Positions 26,701 through 31,860 of a stretch of 64,000 nucleotides of DNA are shown here, piece by piece. How positions within the stretch are numbered: the first letter of the stretch is position 1; each line of letters begins with the position of its first letter. The stretch spans positions 62,001 through 126,000 of the forward strand of contig DAOLDD010000001.1 of the NCBI GenBank assembly GCA_035327585.1. The letters are read 5' to 3'. Both the position numbers and the translations under genes were made by a program. The notes under the pieces were generated by a model. It saw only the letters and a list, made by a program, of their open reading frames with translations. It was not told the DNA's origin and did no database searches. This DNA comes from JAMLJG01 sp035327585 (GTDB taxonomy: Bacteria > Verrucomicrobiota > Kiritimatiellia > CAIVKH01).

Positions 26701-29658
26701 GCCGGAATTGCGATACAAGCCGGTATCGATGTAAACAACATCCCCCGGCTCCAGATCGATGGTCGCGATGAGATTGGTGAGTGTTCGCTTGGGCGTAGCC
26801 GGCGTGCTTCCGCCATTAAGATCATTACCCACCGCGGTGGTGTAGATATCGCCGGCCGTGCTGTCGTCATTGATGTAGTAGTAGTAGGGCCCGTTGCGGA
26901 AGTTGAAGTTCGTGCTGTTCGCCGAAGAAACCGAAGGATTGGATTCAAGCACCACGCGCCAACGCGAGGACAGGGAGGACGGGAAATTTGTATCCGTCCA
27001 CACATAAACGCCAGCCATGGCGTCCACGTTCGTTACAACGGAAGACCACGATACGCCCGCGTCGCCCGAATATTCGATGCGTACGGTCGCCCCGCTCGGC
27101 ACATTGAGCGCATTCCAGTAGACGCTGTCGCCGACCGAAAAAATACCGCCATCGTTGACTGTGAGCGCAACCAGCCGGGCGTTCGTCGGGGATTTGCTGG
27201 CCTCCGCTGTTCCGCCATGGGCGCCTGCATTCACCCGCCCGCCATTGGGCGATGGTTCATTCGTAAACGCGGTGGAAAACGGGTCGCCAAAGTCCACGAG
27301 GATCGAGGTCGTCCCGTCATTGGTGGTATAGGCCCCCGCGACGGGATCGAAACGTCCCTCGACACTCAATGGATGAAAATCCAATCCGGCGGGATTCGCG
27401 AACAAGGGATTCGCCACAGTGCTCCGCCACCATCCGCTCTGTGCTTTCTGCAAATCAATCAAGGTGTTGAGCGACGGACCATAGGTGGAGATGCCCCAGA
27501 ATATGTTGTGCTCGCCGCGCACGGGCACGCCGCCCGCCCCGGAGAAAGCCGTTCCGAAGGCAATGACGCTATTGCTGACGCTGTAGGTGTTGGCACTCCC
27601 CGAATCAAAAGCGATGCCATTTGACCACATCACCCCGTGCGTCCAGAAATTATTCAACCCGAACGAGGACAGGCCAATGGAATTGCTGACCACGACGCAG
27701 CCCCAAAAGTGATTGCTGATTGAGGTGCTCACACCTCGAAACCCGTTGATGGAATTGACCACCAGGACTTCCCGCATCAGATTGCGCTGGCCAGCGCCAA
27801 ACAGGACGCCATATCGCGCGTTGCGAATTCGGAGACGCGCCAACTCCACATCATTCGCCGCGATGGAAATGCCGTCGGTCAACGGGCCTTCCCGCACGAG
27901 CTGGGTCCCTCCCGCAGCGGCATTTGTGCTACCGATGATACGGAACAACCGCCCAACGGAGCCCTGATCGGCTGTTGTAATGGTGACGGCGGATTGCGAA
28001 CCCGTATATGTGCCGGTATCCACATAAATCGAGTCGCCGGGGCCAAAAACAAAAGAGTCCAATAGCTGTTGGATGCTTGCGGCCGGCGCGGAGTTGGAAA
28101 GTCCCGAGTTCAGCGCGGATCCTACGGCGGTGGAGTACACATCGCCCGTGACCGAGGCATCGTTGACATAGGCCGAAAAAGCGGACGTCTGGCTACTGCG
28201 CAAGGCGAAATAGAGCGAATTGGTTGATAAAACCAGCGGGTCCGTCTGGGACCGCACGCGCCAGCGGGTCTGCAGGCTGGATTGTGCGTTCGTGGCCACC
28301 CAAACAAATGGGGTATTGGTAACGGCAACATTGGTTGCGATCGGCAGCCATTCAGCACCGTTGTCGGGAGAATAATGCAGCTCCACCAAAGCGCCGGTGG
28401 GGAAAGCGCCATGCAGCCAATACAATTGGCCCGTGGCAACCAATGTGCCGCCGTCGTTATACGTCGCCACCTGCAGCCAGGCGGAGGTCCGGCTCATGCT
28501 TGCGAAGCGCGTGCCGCCGAATGCGCCCACATTGATCCGGCCCCCATTAGGTGCGGGTTCGTTGGTGAAAACCGCGGACGGATCTCCCGCGTCGATGAAG
28601 GCCGAGTGATCCGCATCATTGGTAAACGTTCCCGCAGCGGGCACATATCGCCCGACAAGGCTGCGTTGATAAAAATCAAGGGCGCTCGGGTTGGCAAAAA
28701 GCGCCGGGGCACAGAGGCTGTTCAGCTCCTGGGTGTACGCCGCCTGCCAATCCGACAAGTGATAGGCCGTGAAGCCCTCGCCTGTGGTTTGTTCGCCCAT
28801 CACGACGGCGCCTTCGCGGCGGCAAATGCCATTGAAGTTGCCGCGAATCAAGGCGCCGGAGTTCATGCTGTAGGCGCGACTCGCGGATCCCGTGATCGAA
28901 ATGATGGAATTGCTGATCACCAGCAATCCATTACCGCTGGCCCCGTTGGCGAGCACCCCGAAGCGATTTTCCCACATCACGGAATGTTCGATAAAATTGA
29001 AAAATGAGGAATTCCCCTGTTGCCACACACCCGCCTGCACATTCCACGAAGCCACCGAGTGACGCACCACATTGCTTCGGCAATTCTGGAAGGCGAAGCC
29101 GTGCAGGTTGTTGCTATAGGCATAGGCGCCCAGGAACTGGTTTTCCGCCCCCGTAACGAAAAAGCCGCGCGCACCGCGCGCGGCGCGAATATCCGCCAAC
29201 ACATTGCGCGAACCCAGCACCTCAAACACGGATTCGCCCGTGTTGTTGCGGATAAACCGCGTCCCGCCCACGGCCCAATTCGTGCTCCCCTGGAAGAGAA
29301 CGGGACTGGCCAGTGTACCCGTACTGGAGATGGTCACTGTATAGTTGGAATAGATGCCCGTATCGATATACACCACATCGCCCGGCACCAGCGTGTAGGT
29401 CGCCAGCAGATTCGTGAGCGTCAATTTGGGCGCGGAGTTCGAGAGACCGCTGCTGGCATCGCTTCCCACGGCTGTAGTGTACACATCACCACTTGTGGAC
29501 AAGTCGTTGACGAAATAGACCACCGCGTGCGCTGCGGCCGCCCAAAAAAACACGCCGAGCAGGCAAAGTTTGAGCACAATGCCAACCCAACTTCGAATAA
29601 AACGCCTATATGAAACGTGCAAGCCGTACCTCTGCTTAAGTGCGTACCCCATTAGCAT
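11704..29658 (-). CDS. Giant exported 13-unit beta-helix/Ig repeat protein
   Basis: A protein of about 5,980 residues. The frame is open from 29793, but the first 45 codons overlap the upstream GT gene and are not conserved-looking; ATGs at 29658 or 29652 fit better and place a Sec-type signal (basic residues, then a hydrophobic stretch ending AAAAHA) at the front. Thirteen units of about 450 residues follow. Each begins with Y(V/I)ND...GD-Y and N.G...P, then EPGDxVYVDTGxY, which is the N-terminal cap of pectate-lyase-like right-handed beta-helices (DUF1565 type). A helix rich in Asn, Ser and Val follows, then SPLIDAGDP...EPxPNGxRINIG. An Ig-like NDGG...W...YSxDGGxTW...RWRV domain closes the unit. 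A tail of about 90 residues (11704-11975) ends the protein. No LPXTG, PEP-CTERM or hydrophobic anchor is visible. Adhesion, glycan binding or lyase activity are possible; none is proven. Confidence 0.9.
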   Translation of the reverse strand: MLMGYALKQRYGLHVSYRRFIRSWVGIVLKLCLLGVFFWAAAAHAVVYFVNDLSTSGDVYTTAVGSDASSGLSNSAPKLTLTNLLATYTLVPGDVVYIDTGIYSNYTVTISSTGTLASPVLFQGSTNWAVGGTRFIRNNTGESVFEVLGSRNVLADIRAARGARGFFVTGAENQFLGAYAYSNNLHGFAFQNCRSNVVRHSVASWNVQAGVWQQGNSSFFNFIEHSVMWENRFGVLANGASGNGLLVISNSIISITGSASRAYSMNSGALIRGNFNGICRREGAVVMGEQTTGEGFTAYHLSDWQAAYTQELNSLCAPALFANPSALDFYQRSLVGRYVPAAGTFTNDADHSAFIDAGDPSAVFTNEPAPNGGRINVGAFGGTRFASMSRTSAWLQVATYNDGGTLVATGQLYWLHGAFPTGALVELHYSPDNGAEWLPIATNVAVTNTPFVWVATNAQSSLQTRWRVRSQTDPLVLSTNSLYFALRSSQTSAFSAYVNDASVTGDVYSTAVGSALNSGLSNSAPAASIQQLLDSFVFGPGDSIYVDTGTYTGSQSAVTITTADQGSVGRLFRIIGSTNAAAGGTQLVREGPLTDGISIAANDVELARLRIRNARYGVLFGAGQRNLMREVLVVNSINGFRGVSTSISNHFWGCVVVSNSIGLSSFGLNNFWTHGVMWSNGIAFDSGSANTYSVSNSVIAFGTAFSGAGGVPVRGEHNIFWGISTYGPSLNTLIDLQKAQSGWWRSTVANPLFANPAGLDFHPLSVEGRFDPVAGAYTTNDGTTSILVDFGDPFSTAFTNEPSPNGGRVNAGAHGGTAEASKSPTNARLVALTVNDGGIFSVGDSVYWNALNVPSGATVRIEYSGDAGVSWSSVVTNVDAMAGVYVWTDTNFPSSLSSRWRVVLESNPSVSSANSTNFNFRNGPYYYYINDDSTAGDIYTTAVGNDLNGGSTPATPKRTLTNLIATIDLEPGDVVYIDTGLYRNSGIPQIGVPDSGSTTNPVILQFSTNHAAGGSVLDRIAPGLASHGIHFLPGAAFIEVRNVVITNAFSGIRVDSATGIVIRGATIHGMRDSGVRLFAAVSSVVDRVAAYNNASNGIHLSNASDLRVSRSVLWGNRSAQARVENGWMSVTNSAFITMLPAAPIYRVSATTNVFANHNAYFAQSNSSMAEIASIPEGLDSLSAWQFWTGQDARSRDGDPLFADPAAGDFHLRTQTPAGRFDPATGLWVSDAETSPLIDVGDPASAFALEPEENGDRINIGLHGNTPFASRGRTQPWLQAASLREGGWVKGTTTLHWVSGNIASNSLVRIDFSPDGGQQWSVISTGTPVLAETYAWNTTATNNTPAGLWRVTSLAETNVSDQTTNFFAIRNGTLAIYLNDAALENDVYSSGPGAATNWIASAARPLNSLALAFRVYDLEPGDVVYVDAGVYLEGEPVDISRRDSGLTNNPVWVLGPTNGALARHDRQSTASGSIGLQLSDARGIVMSNLLFYGASVGVQVSASSDLTLGIHAANNASNGFFVVNTTNANLRRMASSGNAGRGLISATNSLLVLDHAVLWSNAAGAVQFRAGELHVSNSILHAFGAGRYVYEIQSTSDVLRADHNNVLVEGQAQVALRAGLALRFLSNIRQSLGLERFSLSHPPQFANPAQQDFSLKSDMGRYSPGGILVTDLVTSVLIDAGDPARAFALETEPNGARINIGLHGGTAFASRSRTNAWLLAVTQNDGGVMRGTNSIYWIAGGAATGHLVTLQFSGDGGANWTNIAENIPASSGIFTNWDTTLHESTLLGQWRVVSQVETNIFDATDALFTLNNGSLTYYVNDASTDDDVYTTAPGSSVNDGALPGSPAASIQQILDRYSLNPGDRILVDTGNYLLSSPVSIDGAVAGTLTNMIIIQGSTNEAAGGTLFDRQGGTTAMELVDGASQIMLRHLRFRNARQSVLMRGVTNCVLEWVDIREPARFATDVVGFELVRATGAVFRYCAVAGFTNATGAGAGLRASQSGTIVWQQGVMWSNVAAMELNLTHANVSNSIFAVFRAGSYAYVAGQASVVTGNYNNYFLREGAWLARETEYYEFPTVSAPRYYETLAEWTRQTGRDSRSLSHDPLFADAANGDFRLRSQGGRFLPGGGTTFDDATSPLIDAGPPSADFSLEPLPNGQRMNLGRYGNTAQASMSPTNARFTAIALNDGGLAIGTNVLLTWLAGGAATSHLVRVDISYDDAFAWIGLASNIPAAQGQVSWNTTAWLTQPFVRWRVQSQSNSNIVDVNDRWFQIHNSNRVYYVNDGNLTGDVHTTGVGYEFNSGLQPGLPKSSLKELLDAYDLEPGDTVYVDTGIYTQAVHLVIAQSDGGSVTNPVRIFGSTNVLQGGSRFIGAGMRFDGVRHMEVRDLALEITGPMRDVGLQTRSSSNLLISGVAINGSPGHGVEVRQSADVRIENSSIQGSVTNGLFDNGSIWTVWRSGVIWSNPVGVRSDSRKAQPLLVFNSVLGALDSNQIAFVASSNLISDYNAIFVTNGAQVGNEFVPGRQLPLLYFSVGQWSVSTERDRRSLAVEPRFANPGVDFHLRSTAGRYNPTTGLFDVDGVSSLLIDAGDPVEAYANEPDPNGQRLNIGRYGNTFQASKSPSNPVLLASSMRDGGIIGATQLLYWVARGDATGDFVRIDYSADGGLTWTNIATNLAASSGGYEWITTSFPSTVLGKWRVVSESNPAVADTNLVPFAVRNGPVLFYVNDAGLSGDVYTLAPGATTNLGISPISPLHSISAIIERYDLEPGDVVYVDTGVYSNSVSIAIGQNDSGTADGMGAVILQGSTNEAAGGTRIVALTVQPAFDFFDARHLSLRDMRVEAASGPGIRIRKSEQISLHRMHVRGGTIAFEIQESTAISGLRSIAQDYAASGISANLSTGLRWDSGVFWSSGTSAVNLVNSSLAVSNSILSGWGENRFLYRYDFNSSILSEYNGFWMTNGAMLAQRTLQAPLVYPMVWETLSRWARDTGNDRFSLFGDPRFHDPTNGAFYLRSEAGRYDPALSGYTNDVETSPFIDAGAPFLSAAAESTPNGGRINLGPHGGTARSSRTPTNATLLTVSLNDGGRAEGSAWPLYWLARGDATGHTVRIEYSINTGATWSVIQTALPARVSAPAFWNTTSVLSSALGLWRVVSEVDPDVSATNHMRFALRNQALSFYVNDGGTEGDMYTTVAGSAIFSGVTPDAPRASLQSILDDYDLEPGDSVYLDTGIYAISGSPIRWTRYDAWNTMSNLAPLTAGGTSVALRGSTNLLAGGSVLLGIDVPIVMSVTQSLALSVSDVTIRHQFPTDRLGLEINDSPYLRLQRVRVLNGKDGIQINRSSNIRMSNSLVRSQSNVGVGTLQSTDVRWNNGVVWSNKVGFFQNDSDTGTLLVENTAIGSVFTGAFAFVRVKGTLQSDYNNIFRTNGGFAAGLVQSGVLGGGTTRYETVTAWYNASGSDGRSLSSNPRFAGPDDYHLQSPVGRFVPGTGYVSGVDAEFSPMIDAGRPSSPFTLEPEPNGDRVNIGLFGNSAEASLSSSNGKLTTITFNDGGSGDGTIELRWNASGSATGELVTIQFSSNGGATWTNIAANVPGSAGTYLWNSVPFGRAAAGLWRVYSQSDTNVLDVTDAFFALRNPIDGSPFASIPYYVNDAFTEGDVYCTVPGNDEFSGFLPSTPKASLQALLDAVDLEPGDIVYVDTGTYNLSATVRIGDLDAGLPTNRVVIQGSTNALAGGTVFNRQTGSGTAIELFETVGIELRDFRIVNAGIGVALRKADYCVLERITSELHTQTAFLSDEAGTNFFRYCVAASSSNGLVTSKGWMDWRQGTIWAAQNPVVLDTAGSLIMQNSFVPAAGPTRRIFRVSEQGGSVLADYNAYRRTEGALMYERTRAVGGNEVFARLWDWQRSTGQDLRSLTHDPAMVNPTGGDYQLRSDTGRYLQNGSYTNDPGVFSPLIDTGNPSAIWTNEPSPNGQRANIGNLGNSPMASMSPTNPWLLALSFNDGGTIGGTVAVYWAAGAMPTGALVRLEQALDGVDFTTFASNLPAQAGSHPWDVSALPPTSLARWRVVCENCTASDMNDSPISIKNGVLVIYVNDQDTTGDIYTTIPGSPTNTGLSAGSPLHDPDWAVQKFPIGPDDIIYIDTGVYALTNPAGIALGLVGANLSQGESNFPIRIQGSTNRLAGGTLLVGAPGTNSYGLTLLETKYVDLDHIRITGARSGLYIERAIDINLSNVETFGHSGHGLHVVRSAPVRSMHVAAWSNQLFGAAVESDAELDFINSIAWGNQSGGFSLIQNGRLNARNSILHAGVTNTFIVRSSGTPLGNFGDYNILWRTNGAQLARDVQRGLTMRSLSAIQFLTAGNFNSAVLDPSLNNPAGGDFTLRSEAGRFDFVMESFVGDADTSWAIDAGDPLADFARESAPNGGRLNVGWFGNTEWASRSITGFANRAIRIISYDDGGQMSQPGELRWYARGYSSTDLVELAFSPNNGLDWMMIASNVQAVSGAYFWSPEPTNSTPEALWRVTDQLDASRSGTNQVPFALRLEPITFYVNDASTAGDLYTSAIGSPTNNALTPTSPMDSISGVLERYDLEARDQILVDTGYYVLTNAISIRLDDSGTNHAPISIVGSTNTVGGGTVLDRASSNLGSLTLNDEAFDLLGAEHIHISHLTIQNANVGLFVDKTRGLVVSNVVIQQGGRAGIEFKEGSSNSLRRVLVRDMIGSGIGVDGTVYMDSSVIWSNGGSAVIVNSGSLLMSNTVLHATGTNIAYRVGALGEIKANYNNVHLVSGARVAQKESLVFDELLQWTVFSDQDRHSLSVDPLFYDPAGGDFHPLSPAGRYLPSSNEFVQSDALYSYLVDTGATNHPFSAEPAPNGGRRNIGLHGNTAEASMGRTNAWLLALTGNSGGRVGGTFWLAWAWGMMEPTNGVNLEFSYDAGTNWVTIATNRAVSSGEYLWNSADESLAVSPIARWRIYLTSDTNVLDRTDSTFALNGPFGFYVNDNDTACDMFTTAPGSTNNLGIFPNQPMASLRQALDTWDLEGGDTVYVDTGYYASGSNDLIVIGASDAGKPGDLVRIIGSTNCLGARIVWTDATPAAFIAEIEGSNFDISGLSFERAGVRFSGTNAQFRHLAFSNTVAELGGADVVVSNLNMIGGVVRTTGRNHNLARVTVRGGLLELNGSDITLRNSLAYGTQTVSAVIGGTNIVLNNNTFVSQRTALVLDGGDASLTLRNNTIVADGTASEAFIILRLRGALNSDYNNLVARSGAWFGNADGNWEKLLYWQRASGQDLNSISTDPLFADESGFDFHPRSTGGRWTPSGFETDVVHAMTIDLGNPSSPFSMETAPNGSRINIGAYGNTEQAGRSRLGPWLFAMTLNDGGVVKSNQVIRWASGNLPDGATVSITYSPDNGSTWTTVAAGVTAAMGQYNWDTTLVPSSLNALWAVVLDDDTNVVDVVDTTFAVRNVPLSFFVNDSSTSGVVYTTIAGNPTNNGLTPATPMRWISDVLSRYDTEAGDVIYVDTGVYNLTQNVVVIWSRGGDPTNGPLWIWGSTNFAAGGSVLSRGSFAAGAAALDIKASHVRVRNLTIRESLNGVLLDSNRNVVVERMNIVSNRVGVHASRATEPVIRNNTFRHNTTSAVFLVNSSSNIVENNTFHDNVPVAILLSASLPNVLQNNIFSLGVTGITAYAGVLDQTFVDYNVYYFRTSAVAIAGAQNNMLQWQLTTARDYRSVVTNPAFANLDAGDFHIRSTLGRWVDGYGFTNDLIDSWAIDRGATNSVYVQEPEPNGARINIGAYGNTEYASKGLASTQSLVETRILNETTLINETNSTWPLIWSTINVPTAELFRVEFSGDGGSTWYILSNNVPAYQEFIVWQASPFFNTYKGLWRVVGVDNTNFWDVNDAQFQLFFGTFRVSQVFADINTNGIVFRGAWAEHYQVQWATNVTGNDYVWWNAVNGAGPLEKASFLSTNGGDFIYRDVESTNQKFRLYRVLRQDMEP
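11985..29525 (-). repeat. 13 tandem units of about 1.35 kb inside the giant gene
   Basis: Unit starts, taken at the YVND-like motif and read leftward, fall near 29525, 28172, 26885, 25535, 24215, 22838, 21504, 20148, 18744, 17415, 16050, 14709 and 13295. The spacing is 1,287-1,414 bases, so the period is regular but the units differ in length and sequence. The DNA around the EPGDxVYVDTG motif is the most alike between units. Degree of divergence suggests old duplications rather than recent copying, but the conserved blocks could still support recombination and copy-number change. Confidence 0.88.
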
Positions 29659-29719
29659 ACCGAATCCGAACAGGCGCGTATATCGGAATGTGCCGGAAAT
29701 AACTCCATGCGGCTGTTGG

Positions 29720-29732
29720 AATTGCAGCAATT
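29720..29732. promoter_or_regulatory. Short palindrome upstream of the giant gene
   Basis: AATTGCAGCAATT is a perfect 6+1+6 inverted repeat located 62 bases before the chosen start of the giant gene and just after the stop of the upstream GT2. Its position and AT content would fit an operator, but a single short palindrome can occur by chance. Confidence 0.18.
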
Positions 29733-29743
29733 GTGCGCGGGGA

Positions 29744-30883
29744 CTATGTCGGCCTCCGCCACTGGACGACAAAGCGACCGGAAATGGCATCATACAGGGC
29801 TGCCAGCGTGCTGAGGTTCAGCGCGATAAACATCATCGGGATGCCGAGTGCCCCGACACGTACCCCCACCCGCCCCAACAACCACCCCAACAGGGCGAGA
29901 AATCCAAATGCCCCTTGCGCCAGAAGAATGGTTCCATACAGCCGCTCTCCACGCAGCCATACGGTCGAATATAGCAGCACAAGCAGAAGCAGCGGCGACG
30001 CCAAGCGCGCGAGTTTGTGCGAAACGAATTCAAACCAAACAGGATTGCGCCACGGCAGCAGCAAGCCGGGCCAGAGAAGGATCAACTGCACGTTGCCGGC
30101 AATCGTGCGCCGTTTTCGGATGGCCTCCCGCCTGGCATCGGCGGACGGTGCGTCATACACCTCGGCTCGCCCCTCAAAAACACATCGCGCCCCCTGCCTT
30201 ATCGCATTCAGCGGAATAGCAACATCGTCCAGTATGGTCTGCGGAGGAATGGGATCCAGCAGGGATCTGCGAACGGCATAGAGCGCCCCGGTTGCCCCGG
30301 GCACGGATCCAACCGCACTTTCCGCCTTGCGAATCGCTTTTTCGTATCGCCAGTAGGCCCCGATCCCATGCGCGGCCGGGTTGCGCGATTCGCCCTCCAT
30401 GAACACCAGCTCCCCGGAGACCACGCCGACTTCCGGATCGGCGAAATTCTCCAAAAGCGCGCCCAACGCGCCTCGCGCGATCGGCTGGCGCGCATCCGTG
30501 AACACAACCACGTCCCCGGTGGCTCGCGCCATCAGATCATTTAATACACTGGGCTTGCCACGCCGAACGGGGAAGGCCAGCAGGTGAATGCGCGGATCCC
30601 CAACCCGTTCGACAGCGCCCCTGACATCATCCGGCGAACCATCCGACCCCACCAGTATCTCGCGAATCCGATCGGCCCCCTCCGCATCCAGGAGACTCTT
30701 CAACTTCCGCTCCAGTTGAGCGGCCTCCCCATGGACCGAAATCAACACGCTGACGGACACAGGGCAGGGCGATTTTTTAATCGCGCGCGTCGCAATACGC
30801 ATGCGCATCAGCATCCAGAGCGGATAGCCCGCATAAATGTAAAAAAGGCCGGCGACGGACAACCAGAAAAGCGCGTGGATCAT
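29744..30883 (-). CDS. Membrane GT2 glycosyltransferase (synthase-like)
   Basis: A 379-residue protein with an N-terminal membrane helix, a cytoplasmic GT2 domain and several C-terminal membrane segments from about residue 280, the layout of processive polysaccharide synthases and related enzymes. Visible motifs are VSVLISVHGE, VGSDGSPDD, FTDARQP in the DxD position (DxR here) and ILDDVAIP as the acceptor-side acidic motif; the later RRTIAGN region stands where QxxRW is found in true synthases. It lies 10 bases after the upstream GT2 and ends just ahead of the giant gene. The product is unknown. The altered DxD and QxxRW motifs make a processive role uncertain. Confidence 0.83.
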   Translation of the reverse strand: MIHALFWLSVAGLFYIYAGYPLWMLMRMRIATRAIKKSPCPVSVSVLISVHGEAAQLERKLKSLLDAEGADRIREILVGSDGSPDDVRGAVERVGDPRIHLLAFPVRRGKPSVLNDLMARATGDVVVFTDARQPIARGALGALLENFADPEVGVVSGELVFMEGESRNPAAHGIGAYWRYEKAIRKAESAVGSVPGATGALYAVRRSLLDPIPPQTILDDVAIPLNAIRQGARCVFEGRAEVYDAPSADARREAIRKRRTIAGNVQLILLWPGLLLPWRNPVWFEFVSHKLARLASPLLLLVLLYSTVWLRGERLYGTILLAQGAFGFLALLGWLLGRVGVRVGALGIPMMFIALNLSTLAALYDAISGRFVVQWRRPT

Positions 30884-30893
30884 GGCGGCGGCG

Positions 30894-31814
30894 TCAATCC
30901 CCCGTTCGAAGGTTCAAGGATGCCGGGCGTTGAAATCGCCTGTGACGGGCGGCATGGAACATCCCGCGGACGAATCCACTCCATGCAACGGGCCAGCGCA
31001 ACGGGTTCATGGCCACCTCTCTTCGCAGCGGACCGTTTCGCAACGCCATCCAGAAAACCATCATGAAATTGCCCTGTCGGCCGCCGTGGCGGAACGCCTG
31101 CAACAAAAGTCCTGACGAGTAGTGCCATTCGGGCCACGGACTTCCCCTGCCGACGGCGCAGCCTCCGCTGCGAACGCCGAGATGAATAATCCAGGCATCT
31201 GGATTGTAGACAATGCGGTGCCCCGCCAGAAGCAGGCGTTGGGAAAAATCCAGATCCTCACCCAATGCCGATCCGATGAATGCCGGGTCGTAACCGCCAA
31301 CGCCAAGCGCGGCGCCGCGTCGAACGCTATGATTTCCCCCGCTGATGTTTCGCGCGTCACAAAGGCGCGTTTCGGAGGAATGCGGTCTCGTTCCGGACTC
31401 CGGATGATCCAGCGGCGGCGGTCGCGCGGCGTCGAGGCAATTCCAGACCTGCCCCGTCACGGCGGCCACGGACGAATCCGTATACAGCCGGATGTGTTCG
31501 GCGAACAACGTCGACGGAAGCACAACGTCATCATCAAGGAATAACACAACGTCGCCCCGGGCCTCCACCAGCGCGCGATTCCGCGCGCCCGTCAGGGATG
31601 GGGGCTGCTGAGGTACCCATCGGATTTCACCCGCCGCATGCCAGCGTTCGAGGTGCTCCCGGGTGGCCGGATCATGTCGCAGCGTTTGATCCACCACCAA
31701 CACCTCGTCATCCGGCTGACGCAGTGATAGAACCTGTCGCAGCGTTTCCACCAGGATGGCTTCACGACCGTACGTGGGCAACGCAATGGTTAGTCGGGGC
31801 CTTTTCACCCGCAC
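30894..31814 (-). CDS. Glycosyltransferase family 2
   Basis: A 306-residue GT-A enzyme with LTIALPTYGRE at the N-terminus, LTGARNRAL, the metal-binding LFLDDDV and a later GEDLDFSQR motif that supplies the catalytic base region, as in rhamnosyl- and related transferases. It begins with GTG at 31814, with a second in-frame GTG two codons later; no Shine-Dalgarno is seen. It is the first gene of a short leftward pair and is divergent from the GT4 gene across only 46 bases. The donor and linkage cannot be predicted. Confidence 0.88.
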   Translation of the reverse strand: MRVKRPRLTIALPTYGREAILVETLRQVLSLRQPDDEVLVVDQTLRHDPATREHLERWHAAGEIRWVPQQPPSLTGARNRALVEARGDVVLFLDDDVVLPSTLFAEHIRLYTDSSVAAVTGQVWNCLDAARPPPLDHPESGTRPHSSETRLCDARNISGGNHSVRRGAALGVGGYDPAFIGSALGEDLDFSQRLLLAGHRIVYNPDAWIIHLGVRSGGCAVGRGSPWPEWHYSSGLLLQAFRHGGRQGNFMMVFWMALRNGPLRREVAMNPLRWPVAWSGFVRGMFHAARHRRFQRPASLNLRTGD

Positions 31815-31825
31815 AAGCTAACCGC

Positions 31826-31854
31826 TTGCCCCGCCCGCCGCAATTTTGGATTCT
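31826..31854 (+). promoter_or_regulatory. Candidate promoter of the 31861 operon
   Basis: TTGCCC (31826-31831), a 17-base spacer and GATTCT (31849-31854) lie six bases before the ATG at 31861 in a 46-base divergent spacer. The -10 match is weak (3 of 6). As at several other starts here, the geometry would give a leaderless transcript. Confidence 0.2.
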
Positions 31855-31860
31855 TCACAC

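Noticed and set aside
24853..27624. Long open frames on the plus strand opposite the giant gene
   Set aside because: They are antisense to regularly repeated protein-coding sequence, lack recognisable domains and follow from base composition and repeat structure.
11985..29525. Periodic repeats that might be taken for a CRISPR array or transposon arrays
   Set aside because: The period is about 1.35 kb, continuous in one reading frame and explained by protein repeats; there are no short identical repeats with spacers.
29659..29793. N-terminal extension of the giant protein to the ATG at 29793
   Set aside because: It would overlap the upstream GT2 gene by 50 bases and put about 45 unrelated residues before the export signal.
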